Shown: in pieces, positions 9,822 to 17,215 of the stretch
Numbering within the stretch: the first letter of the stretch is position 1
Layout: each line of letters opens with the position of its first letter
DNA from: CAYFVR01 sp046541515
GTDB lineage: Bacteria > Desulfobacterota > Desulfobacteria > Desulfobacterales > Desulfococcaceae
NCBI GenBank assembly: GCA_046541515.1
Contig: JBKHDD010000007.1
Coordinates: 1 to 64,000 of the forward strand
Length of the DNA: 64,000 nt
Reading direction: 5' to 3'
Notes under the pieces: model-generated
The model's database searches: none
What the model was told of the DNA's origin: nothing
Seen by the model: only the letters and a program-made list of their open reading frames with translations
Translations under genes and position numbers: made by a program

Positions 9822-11192
9822 ATGACGGCCGTGCCGGATGGGGCCGGGGCGTATACGATACGCCCCTACAATTCCGGAAATGCAGAGATTTCCATTCAAC
9901 TTCGGCGTTTGTTTTTCCCGCTTTTCTTCTTTTTTGCTCTCCTTGCCGCCTGCGGTTCCAACCCCAATTCCGCCGACGGCCCCATCGAATTGACCCTCTG
10001 GTTTCATTCGGCCCAGCCGTCGGAGCGGGAGGTCATGAAATCCCAGGCGGACTGGTTCAACCAGTCCCAGGACGACATTCGGGTGCGGATGACGGTGATC
10101 CCCGAGGGTTCCTACAACGGGCAGGTTCAGGCCGCGGCGGTGGCCCGGGATCTGCCCGATCTGCTGGAGTTCGACGGTCCCTACGTTTACAACTACGTGT
10201 GGCAGGGGATTCTGATTCCGCTGGGGGATTGGCTTTCGAACGAAATCCGGGACGATCTGTTGCCGTCCATCGTGGCCCAGGGAACCTATCGGGACCGGTT
10301 CTACGCGGTGGGCGTGTACGATTCCGGGCTGGGGCTCTACGCACGCCGAAGCCGGCTGGAAGAAATCGGGGCGCGGATTCCCGACGCCCCCGGAGACGCC
10401 TGGACCGCGGAGGAGTTCGAGGAAATTCTGGCCGACCTGGCGGAGAAGGACCCGGGCGGCAAGGTTCTGGATCTCAAGCTCAACTACGGCGACGAATACT
10501 TCACCTACGCCTACAGCCCGCCCATCCAGTCGGCGGGCGGAGATTTGATCGACCGGTCCGATTACCAATCCGCAGACGGCGTGTTGAACGGCGCCGAGGC
10601 GGTGGGCGTGATGAAACGTTATCAGCGGTGGATGGAGCGCGGGCTCGTGGACCTGAACTTGGACGACGCCGCCTTCACCGCCGGCCGGGTGGCGCTTTCC
10701 TGGGTGGGCCATTGGGAATACGGCCGATACCGGGACGCCGTCGGGGACGACCTGCTGGTGCTGCCGCTGCCCGATTTCGGCGACGGAACCCGGACGGGGC
10801 AAGGCTCCTGGAATTGGGGCATCACCCGGGACTGCGACCATCCAGAGGCGGCGGTTCGCTTTCTGGAGTTTTTGCTGGCGCCGGAGGAAATCCTCGCCAT
10901 GACCCGGGCCAACGGCGCGGTCCCGGCCACCCGAACGGCCATTTCCCGTTCCGAATTGTACGGGAAGGACGGACCGCTCCGGCTCTTCGCCGTGCAGCTT
11001 TTGGAAGGCTACGGCGCGCCCCGCCCCCGAACGCCGGCCTATCCCATCATCAGCTCCGCCTTCGCCCGCGCCTTCCACGCCGTCCGCAACGGGGCGGACG
11101 TCCAAAAAACGCTGGACCGCGCCGTCCGCGTCATCGACCGGGACATCGCCGAGAACGAGGGATATCCGCCGGTGGCGGTGGATGGAGAATAA
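9822..11192 (+). CDS. ABC transporter substrate-binding lipoprotein (sugar type, family 1)
   Basis: A 456-residue family 1 solute-binding protein, expected to be lipid-anchored on the outer face of the inner membrane and to deliver a sugar-like substrate to the two permeases downstream. The lipobox is FFFALLAAC. The mature part has family patterns such as DLPDLLEFDGPYVYNYVWQG and the late GSWNWGITRDCDHPEAAVRF. The start is uncertain. The ATG at 9822 makes the N-terminus run through a palindromic repeat (translated GAYTIRPY), so the native start may lie after it or the repeat may have inserted into the 5' end. The substrate cannot be told. Confidence 0.85.
   Translation: MTAVPDGAGAYTIRPYNSGNAEISIQLRRLFFPLFFFFALLAACGSNPNSADGPIELTLWFHSAQPSEREVMKSQADWFNQSQDDIRVRMTVIPEGSYNGQVQAAAVARDLPDLLEFDGPYVYNYVWQGILIPLGDWLSNEIRDDLLPSIVAQGTYRDRFYAVGVYDSGLGLYARRSRLEEIGARIPDAPGDAWTAEEFEEILADLAEKDPGGKVLDLKLNYGDEYFTYAYSPPIQSAGGDLIDRSDYQSADGVLNGAEAVGVMKRYQRWMERGLVDLNLDDAAFTAGRVALSWVGHWEYGRYRDAVGDDLLVLPLPDFGDGTRTGQGSWNWGITRDCDHPEAAVRFLEFLLAPEEILAMTRANGAVPATRTAISRSELYGKDGPLRLFAVQLLEGYGAPRPRTPAYPIISSAFARAFHAVRNGADVQKTLDRAVRVIDRDIAENEGYPPVAVDGE
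9846..9866. repeat. Short palindromic repeat (GGGGCGTAT type)
   Basis: GGGGCGTAT-ACG-ATACGCCCC forms a nine-base-pair stem with a three-base loop. It lies inside the predicted 5' end of the binding-protein gene and is read through in frame. It has the same plan as the element at 9763-9784. Confidence 0.7.
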
Positions 11193-11215
11193 CCAGCTTG
11201 AAACAATACGTTTTC

Positions 11216-11285
11216 TCGTTCCCAGGCTCTGCCTCGCGTGACGGGAGGCAGAGCCTCCGCAAAGCGTTGCGAGGCGGAGCCTTCT
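11216..11285 (+). repeat. Dispersed hairpin repeat, copy 1
   Basis: This element starts TCGTTCCCAGGCTCTGCCTC and contains GACGGGAGGCAGAGCCT and TTGCGAGGCGGAGCC, which fold back on each other. A second, inverted copy lies at 60914-60989, almost 50 kb away. The two share the ends and the central GACGGGAGGC block. Confidence 0.75.
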
Positions 11286-11400
11286 AAATAACAAAAAATC
11301 AGGACACAATAAATTCAGATAGTTGCGGATTTGCAGTTATTGTTAGGTTCGGGCTCGGCCTCGGCCGGGTGGGGCATTCGCAACGAGAGCGAAAAAGTTC

Positions 11401-11524
11401 GGAGTTCCGCCTTTAGGCGGCGCGGCGTTGGAGCGCTGGACTTCGCCGGTTTTGGCGACCGGGGATGGAGAGGCCGTATTCCCGCTCCGTTTCCGCCGCC
11501 GATTCCGCCGAAAGGCGGAACTCC
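11401..11524. repeat. Inverted-arm element (GGAGTTCCGCC type)
   Basis: GGAGTTCCGCCTTTAGGCGG at 11401-11420 is answered by its reverse complement with one mismatch at 11505-11524. The arms enclose about 84 bases. Each arm is itself a small hairpin (CCGCCTTTAGGCGG). The right arm ends 15 bases before the permease start codon. Confidence 0.7.
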
Positions 11525-11539
11525 AAACTGGAGGTAATC

Positions 11540-12457
11540 ATGAACCATTCCGACGCGCCCTCCGGCGGGGGATTGAACACGCCGCTCCGGGTCGCCGCGG
11601 CCTTTCTGGGGCCGGCGATGGCGGGGCTGGTGTTGTTCATCGTGCTGCCCTTTCTGCTGGCGGCGGGGCTGAGCCTGACCGATTTCCGGCTGGGTTCGCC
11701 GCTGCCGGTGGAGTTCGTCGGCTTGAAAAATTACGGCCAGATCCTCGCCGACGCCACCTTCCTTCGCGCGGTTGCGAACAACCTGATCTTTCTGGCCGGA
11801 ATCGTTCCGCTGCAAACCGGCCTGGCGCTGGGGTTGGCCTTGCTGCTCAACCATCGCCTGCCGGGAATGGCGATCTTCCGGACTCTGTTTTTCATGCCGG
11901 TGGTGTTTCCCATGTCGCTGATCGCGGTGATCTGGGTGCTGATCTACGCGCCCGGGCCGGAAGGGATGATGAACGGCGTCCTCGATTTTCTGACCCTCGG
12001 GCTGTGGGAACCCAAAGATTTTCTCCGCGATCCCCGCTGGGCCTTGCCGGCGGTGATGCTGCTGTCCATCTGGCAGGGGGCGGGGTTTCAGATGGTGGTG
12101 CTGCTGGCGGGGCTCCAGGCCATTCCGGCGGAGCGGTACGAGGCGGCGGAAATCGACGGGGCCGGGCCGTGGCAGAAATTCGTCCACGTCACCCTGCCGG
12201 GCCTGCGGAATCCGCTGATTTTCGTGATCGTGGTCACGTCGATTCTGGCGTTCCGGATTTTCGATCAGGTGCGGATCATGACCCGGGGCGGGCCGGAAAA
12301 CGCCACCACCACGGTGGTTTATGAGGCGGTGCGGGCCGGGTTCGACCGGGCCCAGGTGGGGCGCGGCGCGGCCATGACGGTGGTCTTTTTCCTGATCGTT
12401 TTGGGGATCACGCTGTTGCAGCGGCGATGGTTCCGGCAGGAAGGGGAGGGGGGATGA
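11540..12457 (+). CDS. ABC sugar-transporter permease, MalF/UgpA type
   Basis: A 305-residue inner-membrane permease with six hydrophobic segments. The coupling-loop signature is EAAEIDGAGPWQKFVHVTLP, the EAA motif that contacts the ATPase. It pairs with the second permease that overlaps its stop codon. The start at 11540 has GGAGGT upstream. The N-terminal PAMAGLVLFIVLPFLLAAGLS segment is typical of the family. No ATPase gene lies in the operon, so a shared MsmK/UgpC-like subunit elsewhere is expected. Confidence 0.92.
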   Translation: MNHSDAPSGGGLNTPLRVAAAFLGPAMAGLVLFIVLPFLLAAGLSLTDFRLGSPLPVEFVGLKNYGQILADATFLRAVANNLIFLAGIVPLQTGLALGLALLLNHRLPGMAIFRTLFFMPVVFPMSLIAVIWVLIYAPGPEGMMNGVLDFLTLGLWEPKDFLRDPRWALPAVMLLSIWQGAGFQMVVLLAGLQAIPAERYEAAEIDGAGPWQKFVHVTLPGLRNPLIFVIVVTSILAFRIFDQVRIMTRGGPENATTTVVYEAVRAGFDRAQVGRGAAMTVVFFLIVLGITLLQRRWFRQEGEGG

Positions 12458-13290
12458 ATCGGAATCGACCCGTCCAACGGACGGCGGTGTATCTGGCGCT
12501 TACGGCGCTGGCGCTGGTCTACGTGTTGCCGATTCTGTTCATGATCGTGGGCAGCCTGAAGCCGGAAAGCCGCGTGCTGACCGAGGCGGGCACGGCCAAG
12601 GCGCTGATTCCGGACGGGGCTTCGCTGGAAAACTACCGGGACGTGTTCGACCGGGCGCCGTTCGGGCGGTACCTGCTCAATTCGCTGATCGTGAACGCGG
12701 GGATCGTGGGGCTGGGATTGCCGGTGAACGCCATGGCCGGCTACGCGCTGGCCCGGCTGCGGTGGCCGGGGCGCGGCGCGGCGCTGGCCTTCGTGCTGGC
12801 GGTGCTGACGGTGCCCTTCGAGGCCATCGCGGTGCCGCTGTTTTTTCAGGTGACGGTGCTGGGCTGGCGGGACGTGTACTCGGTGCAGATTCTTCCCTTC
12901 GTGGCCAATCCGCTGTCGATCTATCTGTTTTACAGCTTTTTTCTGGACATGCCGCCGGAGCTGGAAGAGGCGGCGCGCATCGACGGGGCGGGGCCGTTCC
13001 GGATTTTTTTCTCGATCATCCTGCCCAACGCCAAGCCGGCCTTCGCCAGCGTGGCCATCGTGACGCTGCTGATGTACTGGGGATTGTACCTCTGGCCGCT
13101 GCTGGTCACCGCCGGGGAAACGGTCCGGCCGCTGCCGCTGGGGATCGCCACCTTCTACACCCTGCCGCCCCGCCAGTGGGGCGACATCCTGGCCTTCGGC
13201 GTCATGATGGTCGCGCCGGTGCTGGCGGTGTTTCTGCTGTTTCAGCGGTGGTTTGTGCGGGGGGTGTCGTCGACGGGGGTGGGGGGATAG
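12454..13290 (+). CDS. ABC sugar-transporter permease, MalG/UgpE type
   Basis: A 278-residue partner permease. Its start overlaps the stop of the first permease by four bases (ATGA), a sign of translational coupling, and the site GGAAGGGGAGGGG precedes it. The EAA loop reads LEEAARIDGAGPFRIFFSII. The protein begins with a membrane segment (YLALTALALVYVLPILFM) followed by KPESRVLTE, common in carbohydrate permeases of this class. It is the last gene of the operon and meets the convergent PIN-toxin gene head-on, with one base between them. Confidence 0.92.
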   Translation: MNRNRPVQRTAVYLALTALALVYVLPILFMIVGSLKPESRVLTEAGTAKALIPDGASLENYRDVFDRAPFGRYLLNSLIVNAGIVGLGLPVNAMAGYALARLRWPGRGAALAFVLAVLTVPFEAIAVPLFFQVTVLGWRDVYSVQILPFVANPLSIYLFYSFFLDMPPELEEAARIDGAGPFRIFFSIILPNAKPAFASVAIVTLLMYWGLYLWPLLVTAGETVRPLPLGIATFYTLPPRQWGDILAFGVMMVAPVLAVFLLFQRWFVRGVSSTGVGG

Positions 13291-13291
13291 T

Positions 13292-13708
13292 TTATCCGAT
13301 TCCGTGGACCTTTGCGAATTGTTCTGGAGAAGAAACAGCAATTGGAGATTTTTCAAAATCTCCGATATTCCGGGTGACAATGCAATCCGCGCTGGAAGCC
13401 AATGCCGCCGCGCACTGCAGAGCGTCTTCAAAATCGGACATTGGCATTGCCAACGCGTTCAACACATCGGGGTTCCCCGTTTGCACAACATGTAAAAAAC
13501 CACATAGGTCGCCAATAAATCCACGAGCTTCGTCTTTTCCGGAAAGTTTGGCGGCAATGTAATAGATGTTGCTCACGGAATGCCAAGCAATTGCGGCAGA
13601 GCCGGGATTGGCTTCCGCAAAATCCAAAATCGCTGCAGAATCCGTAAAAAAAGGTTCCCGTTCCAAAAGAACGTCCAACAGCACATCGCAGTCAATCAGA
13701 ATTTTCAT
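13292..13708 (-). CDS. PIN-domain ribonuclease toxin (VapC-like)
   Basis: A 138-residue PIN-domain protein. The first acidic residues are in MKILIDCDVLLDVLLERE and the later cluster in SDFEDALQCAAAL and DCIVTRNIGDFEKS, the places where PIN nucleases bind metal. Toxins of this group cut RNA and are held by a partner antitoxin. The upstream gene overlaps its start by four bases and is the likely antitoxin. The pair sits at the edge of a run of toxin-antitoxin modules. An intact active site suggests it can still function. Confidence 0.85.
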   Translation of the reverse strand: MKILIDCDVLLDVLLEREPFFTDSAAILDFAEANPGSAAIAWHSVSNIYYIAAKLSGKDEARGFIGDLCGFLHVVQTGNPDVLNALAMPMSDFEDALQCAAALASSADCIVTRNIGDFEKSPIAVSSPEQFAKVHGIG

Positions 13709-13947
13709 AAACCATACCGCTCTGCCAAGTAGGCCAGCCTTGGGTCGGATTCCAGTTCTTCTTTCGATAGTCCCGATTTTTTGAACTTTCCCCGCCAGCG
13801 ATCGGAGAAAGGGGCTTTGTCTTTCGTTCCCGCTTCCACCGGTGGAAGATGGGGAAACTGACGGATGATCCGATAGGCCAGTTCCAAATACGCAGGGTCG
13901 AGCTGGTCGATCTCCGCCTTTAGGTTTTCACGACTGATGGATTCCAT
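13705..13947 (-). CDS. Putative antitoxin of the PIN toxin
   Basis: An 80-residue protein opening MESISRENLKAEIDQLDPAYLELAYRII. The first part is an acidic helical stretch; the rest is basic and ends DPRLAYLAERYGL. Small proteins with this opening are commonly encoded directly before PIN toxins, and the four-base overlap with the toxin gene supports that role. The start at 13947 follows GGAGAATTCTCC. I assign the antitoxin function from context and size, not from a recognised DNA-binding fold. Confidence 0.65.
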   Translation of the reverse strand: MESISRENLKAEIDQLDPAYLELAYRIIRQFPHLPPVEAGTKDKAPFSDRWRGKFKKSGLSKEELESDPRLAYLAERYGL

Positions 13948-13987
13948 GGAGAATTCTCCAAACAAAAACAGTTGAAAATTTGATCCT

Positions 13988-14254
13988 TTAGAAATTTTCC
14001 TTCAGCTTTTCCTCCGCCACACACAGATCATGGGCCGCCTGCGCCCGAAGCCAATACCCTTTGGAAAGGCCGAAAAATCGGCACAGGCGAAGGTCCGCCT
14101 CGGCTGTAAAGGCGGCTTTTCCCGCGACGATTTCGGCAATCCGCCGAGGGGAAAGGCCGATTTCCTTCGCCAAGCGATTTTCGGAAAGCCCCATGGGCTT
14201 CAAAAAATCCTCCTGGAGAATTTCCCCCGGCGTGACGGGTGGCAGTTCCCTCAT
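13988..14254 (-). CDS. higA: HigA-family antitoxin
   Basis: An 88-residue helix-turn-helix antitoxin. It begins MRELPPVTPGEILQEDFLKP and has LAKEIGLSPRRIAEIVAGK as the recognition region, the hallmark of HigA (XRE type). HigA normally binds and silences the HigB ribonuclease encoded just upstream. Here only the tail of a HigB reading frame remains eleven bases before the start, so the antitoxin looks orphaned. The start follows AAGGAGGGC. It could still act as a repressor or cross-neutralise other toxins. Confidence 0.88.
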   Translation of the reverse strand: MRELPPVTPGEILQEDFLKPMGLSENRLAKEIGLSPRRIAEIVAGKAAFTAEADLRLCRFFGLSKGYWLRAQAAHDLCVAEEKLKENF

Positions 14255-14265
14255 TTCAGCCCTCC

Positions 14266-14298
14266 TTAATGATAATCAACAATCTCGAATAAGTTGAA
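14266..14298 (-). pseudogene. higB: C-terminal stub of a HigB toxin gene
   Basis: Directly upstream of higA the minus strand reads FNLFEIVDYH and then a stop. The ending EIVDYH is the usual C-terminus of HigB toxins and the spacing to higA is normal. Going further upstream the frame meets a stop and no HigB sequence, so the toxin has been deleted except for its last ten or so codons. Confidence 0.55.
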
Positions 14299-14408
14299 CA
14301 ATAGTGCCCCAGGGGAAGCGGGTCAACTGCCATCAGAAAGCCGAGGGTGCTGATTCTCTCATGAAATCGGACTATATTATCATAAAACTATTCCGAGGGA
14401 GGTAGCCG

Positions 14409-14453
14409 ATGGCCAATTTGCAGATAAAAGACATGGATGACGATCTTACATGA
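14409..14453 (+). pseudogene. 14-codon stub of a VapB/FitA-type antitoxin
   Basis: On the plus strand a good ribosome site (GAGGGAGG) precedes ATG and the reading MANLQIKDMDDDLT, then a stop. MANLQIKDMDD is the standard opening of ribbon-helix-helix VapB/FitA antitoxins, which normally continue for about 80 residues. The rest and any partner toxin are missing. It is a relic pointing the opposite way to its neighbours. Confidence 0.6.
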
Positions 14454-14477
14454 ATCCCTCGCTTTTTTATCTCAAAG

Positions 14478-14509
14478 TTGAGCGGCGAGGCTTTTTTCCG
14501 TCCGCTCAA
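14478..14509 (-). repeat. Hairpin after brnTA, possibly a degenerate attC or terminator
   Basis: TTGAGCGG at 14478-14485 and CCGCTCAA at 14502-14509 form an exact eight-base stem around GCGAGGC and a T-run. On the minus strand the layout AGCGGACG-A-rich-CGCCGCT closely matches the centre of the attC-like site at 16577-16635, but no clear R boxes flank it. It follows the brnA stop directly, so a transcription terminator is the simpler reading. Confidence 0.4.
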
Positions 14510-14518
14510 ACGGCTGTT

Positions 14519-14800
14519 TTATGAAGCCATTACCTTTTTAGCCGTATAATACTGATCAATTGCCTGGCGAATATACATTTTTATAACAGCCTCTCGGCTG
14601 ATATTTAATTCTCTGGCAATATTATCTAATCCATGCAACATTTCTGGAGTAAAATCGACACTGACACATTGCATTCCAGGTTTGTTAAGAGGCGGTTTCA
14701 TTTTACCGTCACCGGTAAAAAATCTTGAAATATCTTCTCCTTTGTCCGCCATTTCAGCTATTTCGTCAGCCGTCGGTATTTTTTCAGCTGTTTTCGACAT
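14519..14800 (-). CDS. brnA: BrnA family antitoxin
   Basis: A 93-residue ribbon-helix-helix antitoxin. The N-terminal half is disordered and acidic (PTADEIAEMADKGEDISRFF); the C-terminal half holds the DNA-binding strand QCVSVDFTPEMLHGLDNIAR and the helix ISREAVIKMYIRQAID. BrnA binds BrnT and represses the shared promoter. Its start lies inside the end of brnT (17-base overlap), matching the usual brnT-brnA order. Confidence 0.85.
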   Translation of the reverse strand: MSKTAEKIPTADEIAEMADKGEDISRFFTGDGKMKPPLNKPGMQCVSVDFTPEMLHGLDNIARELNISREAVIKMYIRQAIDQYYTAKKVMAS

Positions 14801-15062
14801 AATTCCTCACCTCCTGCTTGGTTGCCTTCCATAGGGTCACAAGGTGATAATACAAGCCTTCATTGTCAAATCTTTGTTCATAGATTACTGTGTATAGTTT
14901 TCCCTGCACCCAGCCGGTAGCGGAGTATTGCGCTGGATCATCTCGCCGCAGATTTTCATAATAATAGTGATTAAATATTTCTTGCACATCATCGAAACCA
15001 ATCCCACGCTTTGGATTCTTTTTGATTTGTTCACTTTTTTTGATATCATATTTAAATCTCAT
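14784..15062 (-). CDS. brnT: BrnT family ribonuclease toxin
   Basis: A 92-residue protein of the BrnT group, RelE-fold ribonucleases. It begins MRFKYDIKKSEQIKKNPKRG, where the pattern D-xx-K-xxx-N-xxKHG is typical, although this copy has KRG in place of KHG. The central VIYEQR and late WKATKQEVRNY (for the usual RxAxxxEXXXY) also fit. It is followed by brnA. With both genes complete, this is probably the only full module here besides the PIN pair. Confidence 0.85.
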   Translation of the reverse strand: MRFKYDIKKSEQIKKNPKRGIGFDDVQEIFNHYYYENLRRDDPAQYSATGWVQGKLYTVIYEQRFDNEGLYYHLVTLWKATKQEVRNYVENS

Positions 15063-15433
15063 ATGTCTTTGCCATGCTTTTCACAACATTTCGATTCCGG
15101 CATGAAAACATTTCTCTTGGGAGAGCAACTTGATGGTAAAGCCTGCATATCCATCTATGAATTTATGAGCCGATTAATCCAGTGATGAACCGGTTTCCGG
15201 CTAACGTGCACAAAACCCAACCGCGCTTCCGAATCAACAATGCCACCCGCACACCGACTCCCATATGGCCCGGCATGGAAGGGACCGCTCTTCGGCGCGG
15301 GCGTGATGACGGCGGCGCTGCGCCGGGGGTGAAAGAAGCCGCTCATCAATCATGCGCTGTACATTTTATGATATTTCTGATTTGAACCAATAAGATTACC
15401 CCATCCCGAAGTATCGGCGAATATCCTTCTCAT
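15063..15433. other. Gene-free stretch holding the left direct repeat
   Basis: These 371 bases separate brnT from an orphan antitoxin gene. They contain the 39-base direct repeat (15179-15217) and a GC-rich block (about 15218-15350) whose composition differs from the AT-rich sequence on either side. I see no supported gene. Confidence 0.5.
15179..15217. repeat. 39-bp direct repeat, left copy (island boundary candidate)
   Basis: The left copy begins CCAGTGATGAACCGGTTTCC and ends GTGCACAAAACC. It matches 25452-25490 at 35 of 39 positions. Its centre, AACCGGTTTCCGGCTAAC, can fold on itself (CCGG-TTT-CCGG). The two copies face the same way and enclose about 10.2 kb that includes the AT-rich island. 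Confidence 0.75.
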
Positions 15434-15679
15434 CTATTTTGTTTTCATGTTCTCTTTTAATATTTCCCCCAAATAAGCGTCATGATTATCCGCCCAGTCG
15501 GGATTGTTGAGTTTGAATTTCCCGATAAATTTTTCCAAAGGATCGTCGGCATGTTTCCGGGCCTCGGAAACCACCCATTGAGCGGCCAAATTTTCCGGCA
15601 TTTGCCCGGCCTTTTCGGATAATTTTTTCAACAGCGTATAAACGTCCTCTGACAGTTCTAATTTCAGAGTATGTCCCAT
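15434..15679 (-). CDS. Orphan antitoxin-like small protein
   Basis: An 81-residue protein opening MGHTLKLELSEDVYTLLKKLSEKAG, the strand-helix start of ribbon-helix-helix antitoxin proteins. The middle (MPENLAAQWVVSEARKHADDPLEKFIG) is typical of such small antitoxins. No toxin gene follows on the same strand; the next 200 bases have no gene. It is either orphaned or fused functionally to a distant partner. The start at 15679 has no strong ribosome site. Confidence 0.6.
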   Translation of the reverse strand: MGHTLKLELSEDVYTLLKKLSEKAGQMPENLAAQWVVSEARKHADDPLEKFIGKFKLNNPDWADNHDAYLGEILKENMKTK

Positions 15680-15960
15680 ATAGCCATCTCTTTTATGTAA
15701 CGGTCAAAACAACGTTGGCTGCTTTTGGGTCAATTCCGAAGGTTTTCCGCCGTAATCTTGAAGAAGCCTTTTCAGATCAGGTATTCCACGCCCCTTTGCA
15801 ATTACGTGGGAACGAGCAATGGGTTCTTTATTCTATTCAGGAACTTGAATACTCTTGTTTTCATGTCCGCTCAACGTGGGGGGCGCCTGCGGGCGTCTCG
15901 CCTGCGGCAGAAACCGGCGTAACCGACAGTTTCCACCGGTGGCAATAGAGACGCTTCATT

Positions 15961-16563
15961 TCACTCGGTAGCCGGATAGCGGTAATGACCGGTAATCAAG
16001 AACTGGAACAGGATGCCCTCGATTTTCGGCCCGGATCCGATGTTGTGCACCACGAGCGGTCTGATCCCGTCCCGCGAGAGACGATCAATGACGATCCCGA
16101 TATGGGGGAGATTGCCGGGCAACATCCAGGTCACAAGGTCCCCGGGGCGATATTCGCTTGGGTCCTGAGAAGTCGGCAGAACGCCGCCGTTCCGCTCGAA
16201 GAAGGTCTGGAGGTTTGGGACGCGGCGATGGTCTATGTTCGGATCGGGCCGGGTAAGTCCCCAGTGGTCCGGGTATTTGTGGAAGTTATCCGACATGTCT
16301 CCGTGGACGAAGCGTTGGAGATCAATTCCCAGCGCTCGATACGACCGCACGACGACATCGGTGCGCACGCCAATGTGGCCGGGCACGTCCCCGTTCCGAT
16401 AGGGAATTTGGCGGTAGCCTCCGTCGTAGGTGACGCGATGGGTTGTCCGTTCGATGGCCGCCTCCACCAGTTGCGAGGCGGTGCCGTTCGCGGTCGGTTG
16501 CGCTTGACAGATGGCCGAGCATAGGACGATTGCGATTATGGTTACTGGTTGGTGTCTTCTCAT
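15961..16563 (-). CDS. DUF1287 exported protein
   Basis: A 200-residue protein with a signal peptide (VTIIAIVLCSAICQAQ) and a DUF1287 domain. Conserved patches are VTYDGGYRQIPYRNGDVPG, IGVRTDVVVRSYRALGIDLQ, WGLTRPDPNIDHRRVPNLQ and GDLVTWMLPGNLPHIGIV. DUF1287 proteins resemble NlpC/P60 or CHAP cysteine peptidases in outline, and the Asp/His patches fit, but the activity is unproven. The gene starts 14 bases inside the end of an attC-like site, exactly where the first gene of an integron cassette would begin. Its base composition is more GC-rich than the island behind it. Confidence 0.85.
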   Translation of the reverse strand: MRRHQPVTIIAIVLCSAICQAQPTANGTASQLVEAAIERTTHRVTYDGGYRQIPYRNGDVPGHIGVRTDVVVRSYRALGIDLQRFVHGDMSDNFHKYPDHWGLTRPDPNIDHRRVPNLQTFFERNGGVLPTSQDPSEYRPGDLVTWMLPGNLPHIGIVIDRLSRDGIRPLVVHNIGSGPKIEGILFQFLITGHYRYPATE

Positions 16564-17215
16564 GGATTCCACGTCGCTATAACGCCAAAATCAGCGGCGC
16601 GGTTTTTTGCGTCCGCTGGATTTTTTTTGTTATGTGGCGTTTTCTGGTGTACAGCATCTGAATTGATACCCTTTCCAAAAAGGTTTACATTGATGAAACA
16701 ATTCTTGCCCTTTTTGCATGTTTTAAAAGTCAGCGTTGATAGCAGCAACCTTCCAATCTCAAGAGGTCACACATTCATTTGGCATTCTGAATTTTTCCTG
16801 TCCACTCAAAGCTTACGAATAGGATAATAATCCTTAATTCCATGCGATCTCAAACATACATCCAGTATCCTTAAGCTTGCGCGAATGCCGAATATTTTCG
16901 AACACCAACATTATTGTTGAGTGGGATCAAAGGTGCGCTGAAGTCTGCAAAGGTGTGTACTTCAATCAGAATTCATTGCTTCCTTCCATCAAAGAGCTAC
17001 CCAACAATCATAGACATAGTCCTCGTCGTAAGATTCCTATAAAATTGACAGTAATCCAAATCCACCTTTGGGGGGGCGCTCCTAAATTTCTTGAACTGGA
17101 TAATAGTTGGAAATTTATGAAAACCCCACAATGCTTTTGTTATTCATACATTTTTCTAAATCGGCGGTCAGCAGAAGAAATACCGTAATTTGCTCACTCA
17201 GAATAATTTTTATTT
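16564..17215. other. Gene-free AT-rich spacer with an attC-like site
   Basis: After the end of the TldD-like gene about 580 AT-rich bases carry no supported gene, then comes the attC-like site at 16577-16635. Short reading frames here have no recognisable content. The spacer may be a former cassette that has decayed. Confidence 0.45.
16577..16635 (-). repeat. attC-like integron recombination site (59 bp)
   Basis: Read on the minus strand the site runs ACATAAC (R'') to GTTATAG (R'), exactly 59 bases. Inside are TCCAGCGG and CCGCTGA, which pair except for one extra base on the left arm. An unpaired base in that arm is the distinguishing mark of attC sites and fixes the orientation: cassette genes should read on the minus strand towards it. 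The DUF1287 gene begins just past the R' end. R' departs from the GTTRRRY consensus at one position. Confidence 0.65.

Larger units (their letters stand above)
11193..11539. other. Repeat-rich spacer inside the ABC transporter operon
   Basis: No gene is seen in these 347 bases. The spacer holds a dispersed hairpin repeat (11216-11285) and a pair of inverted arms (11401-11420 and 11505-11524). It separates the binding-protein gene from its permeases, so the repeats may modulate relative expression. Confidence 0.6.

Noticed and set aside
15155..15349. 64-codon minus-strand reading frame across the left direct repeat
   Set aside because: It has no ribosome site and its end is the translated direct repeat, so it is more likely repeat sequence than a gene.
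16877..17188. 103-codon plus-strand reading frame in the AT-rich spacer
   Set aside because: No ribosome site, no familiar motif and odd composition; probably a chance frame.
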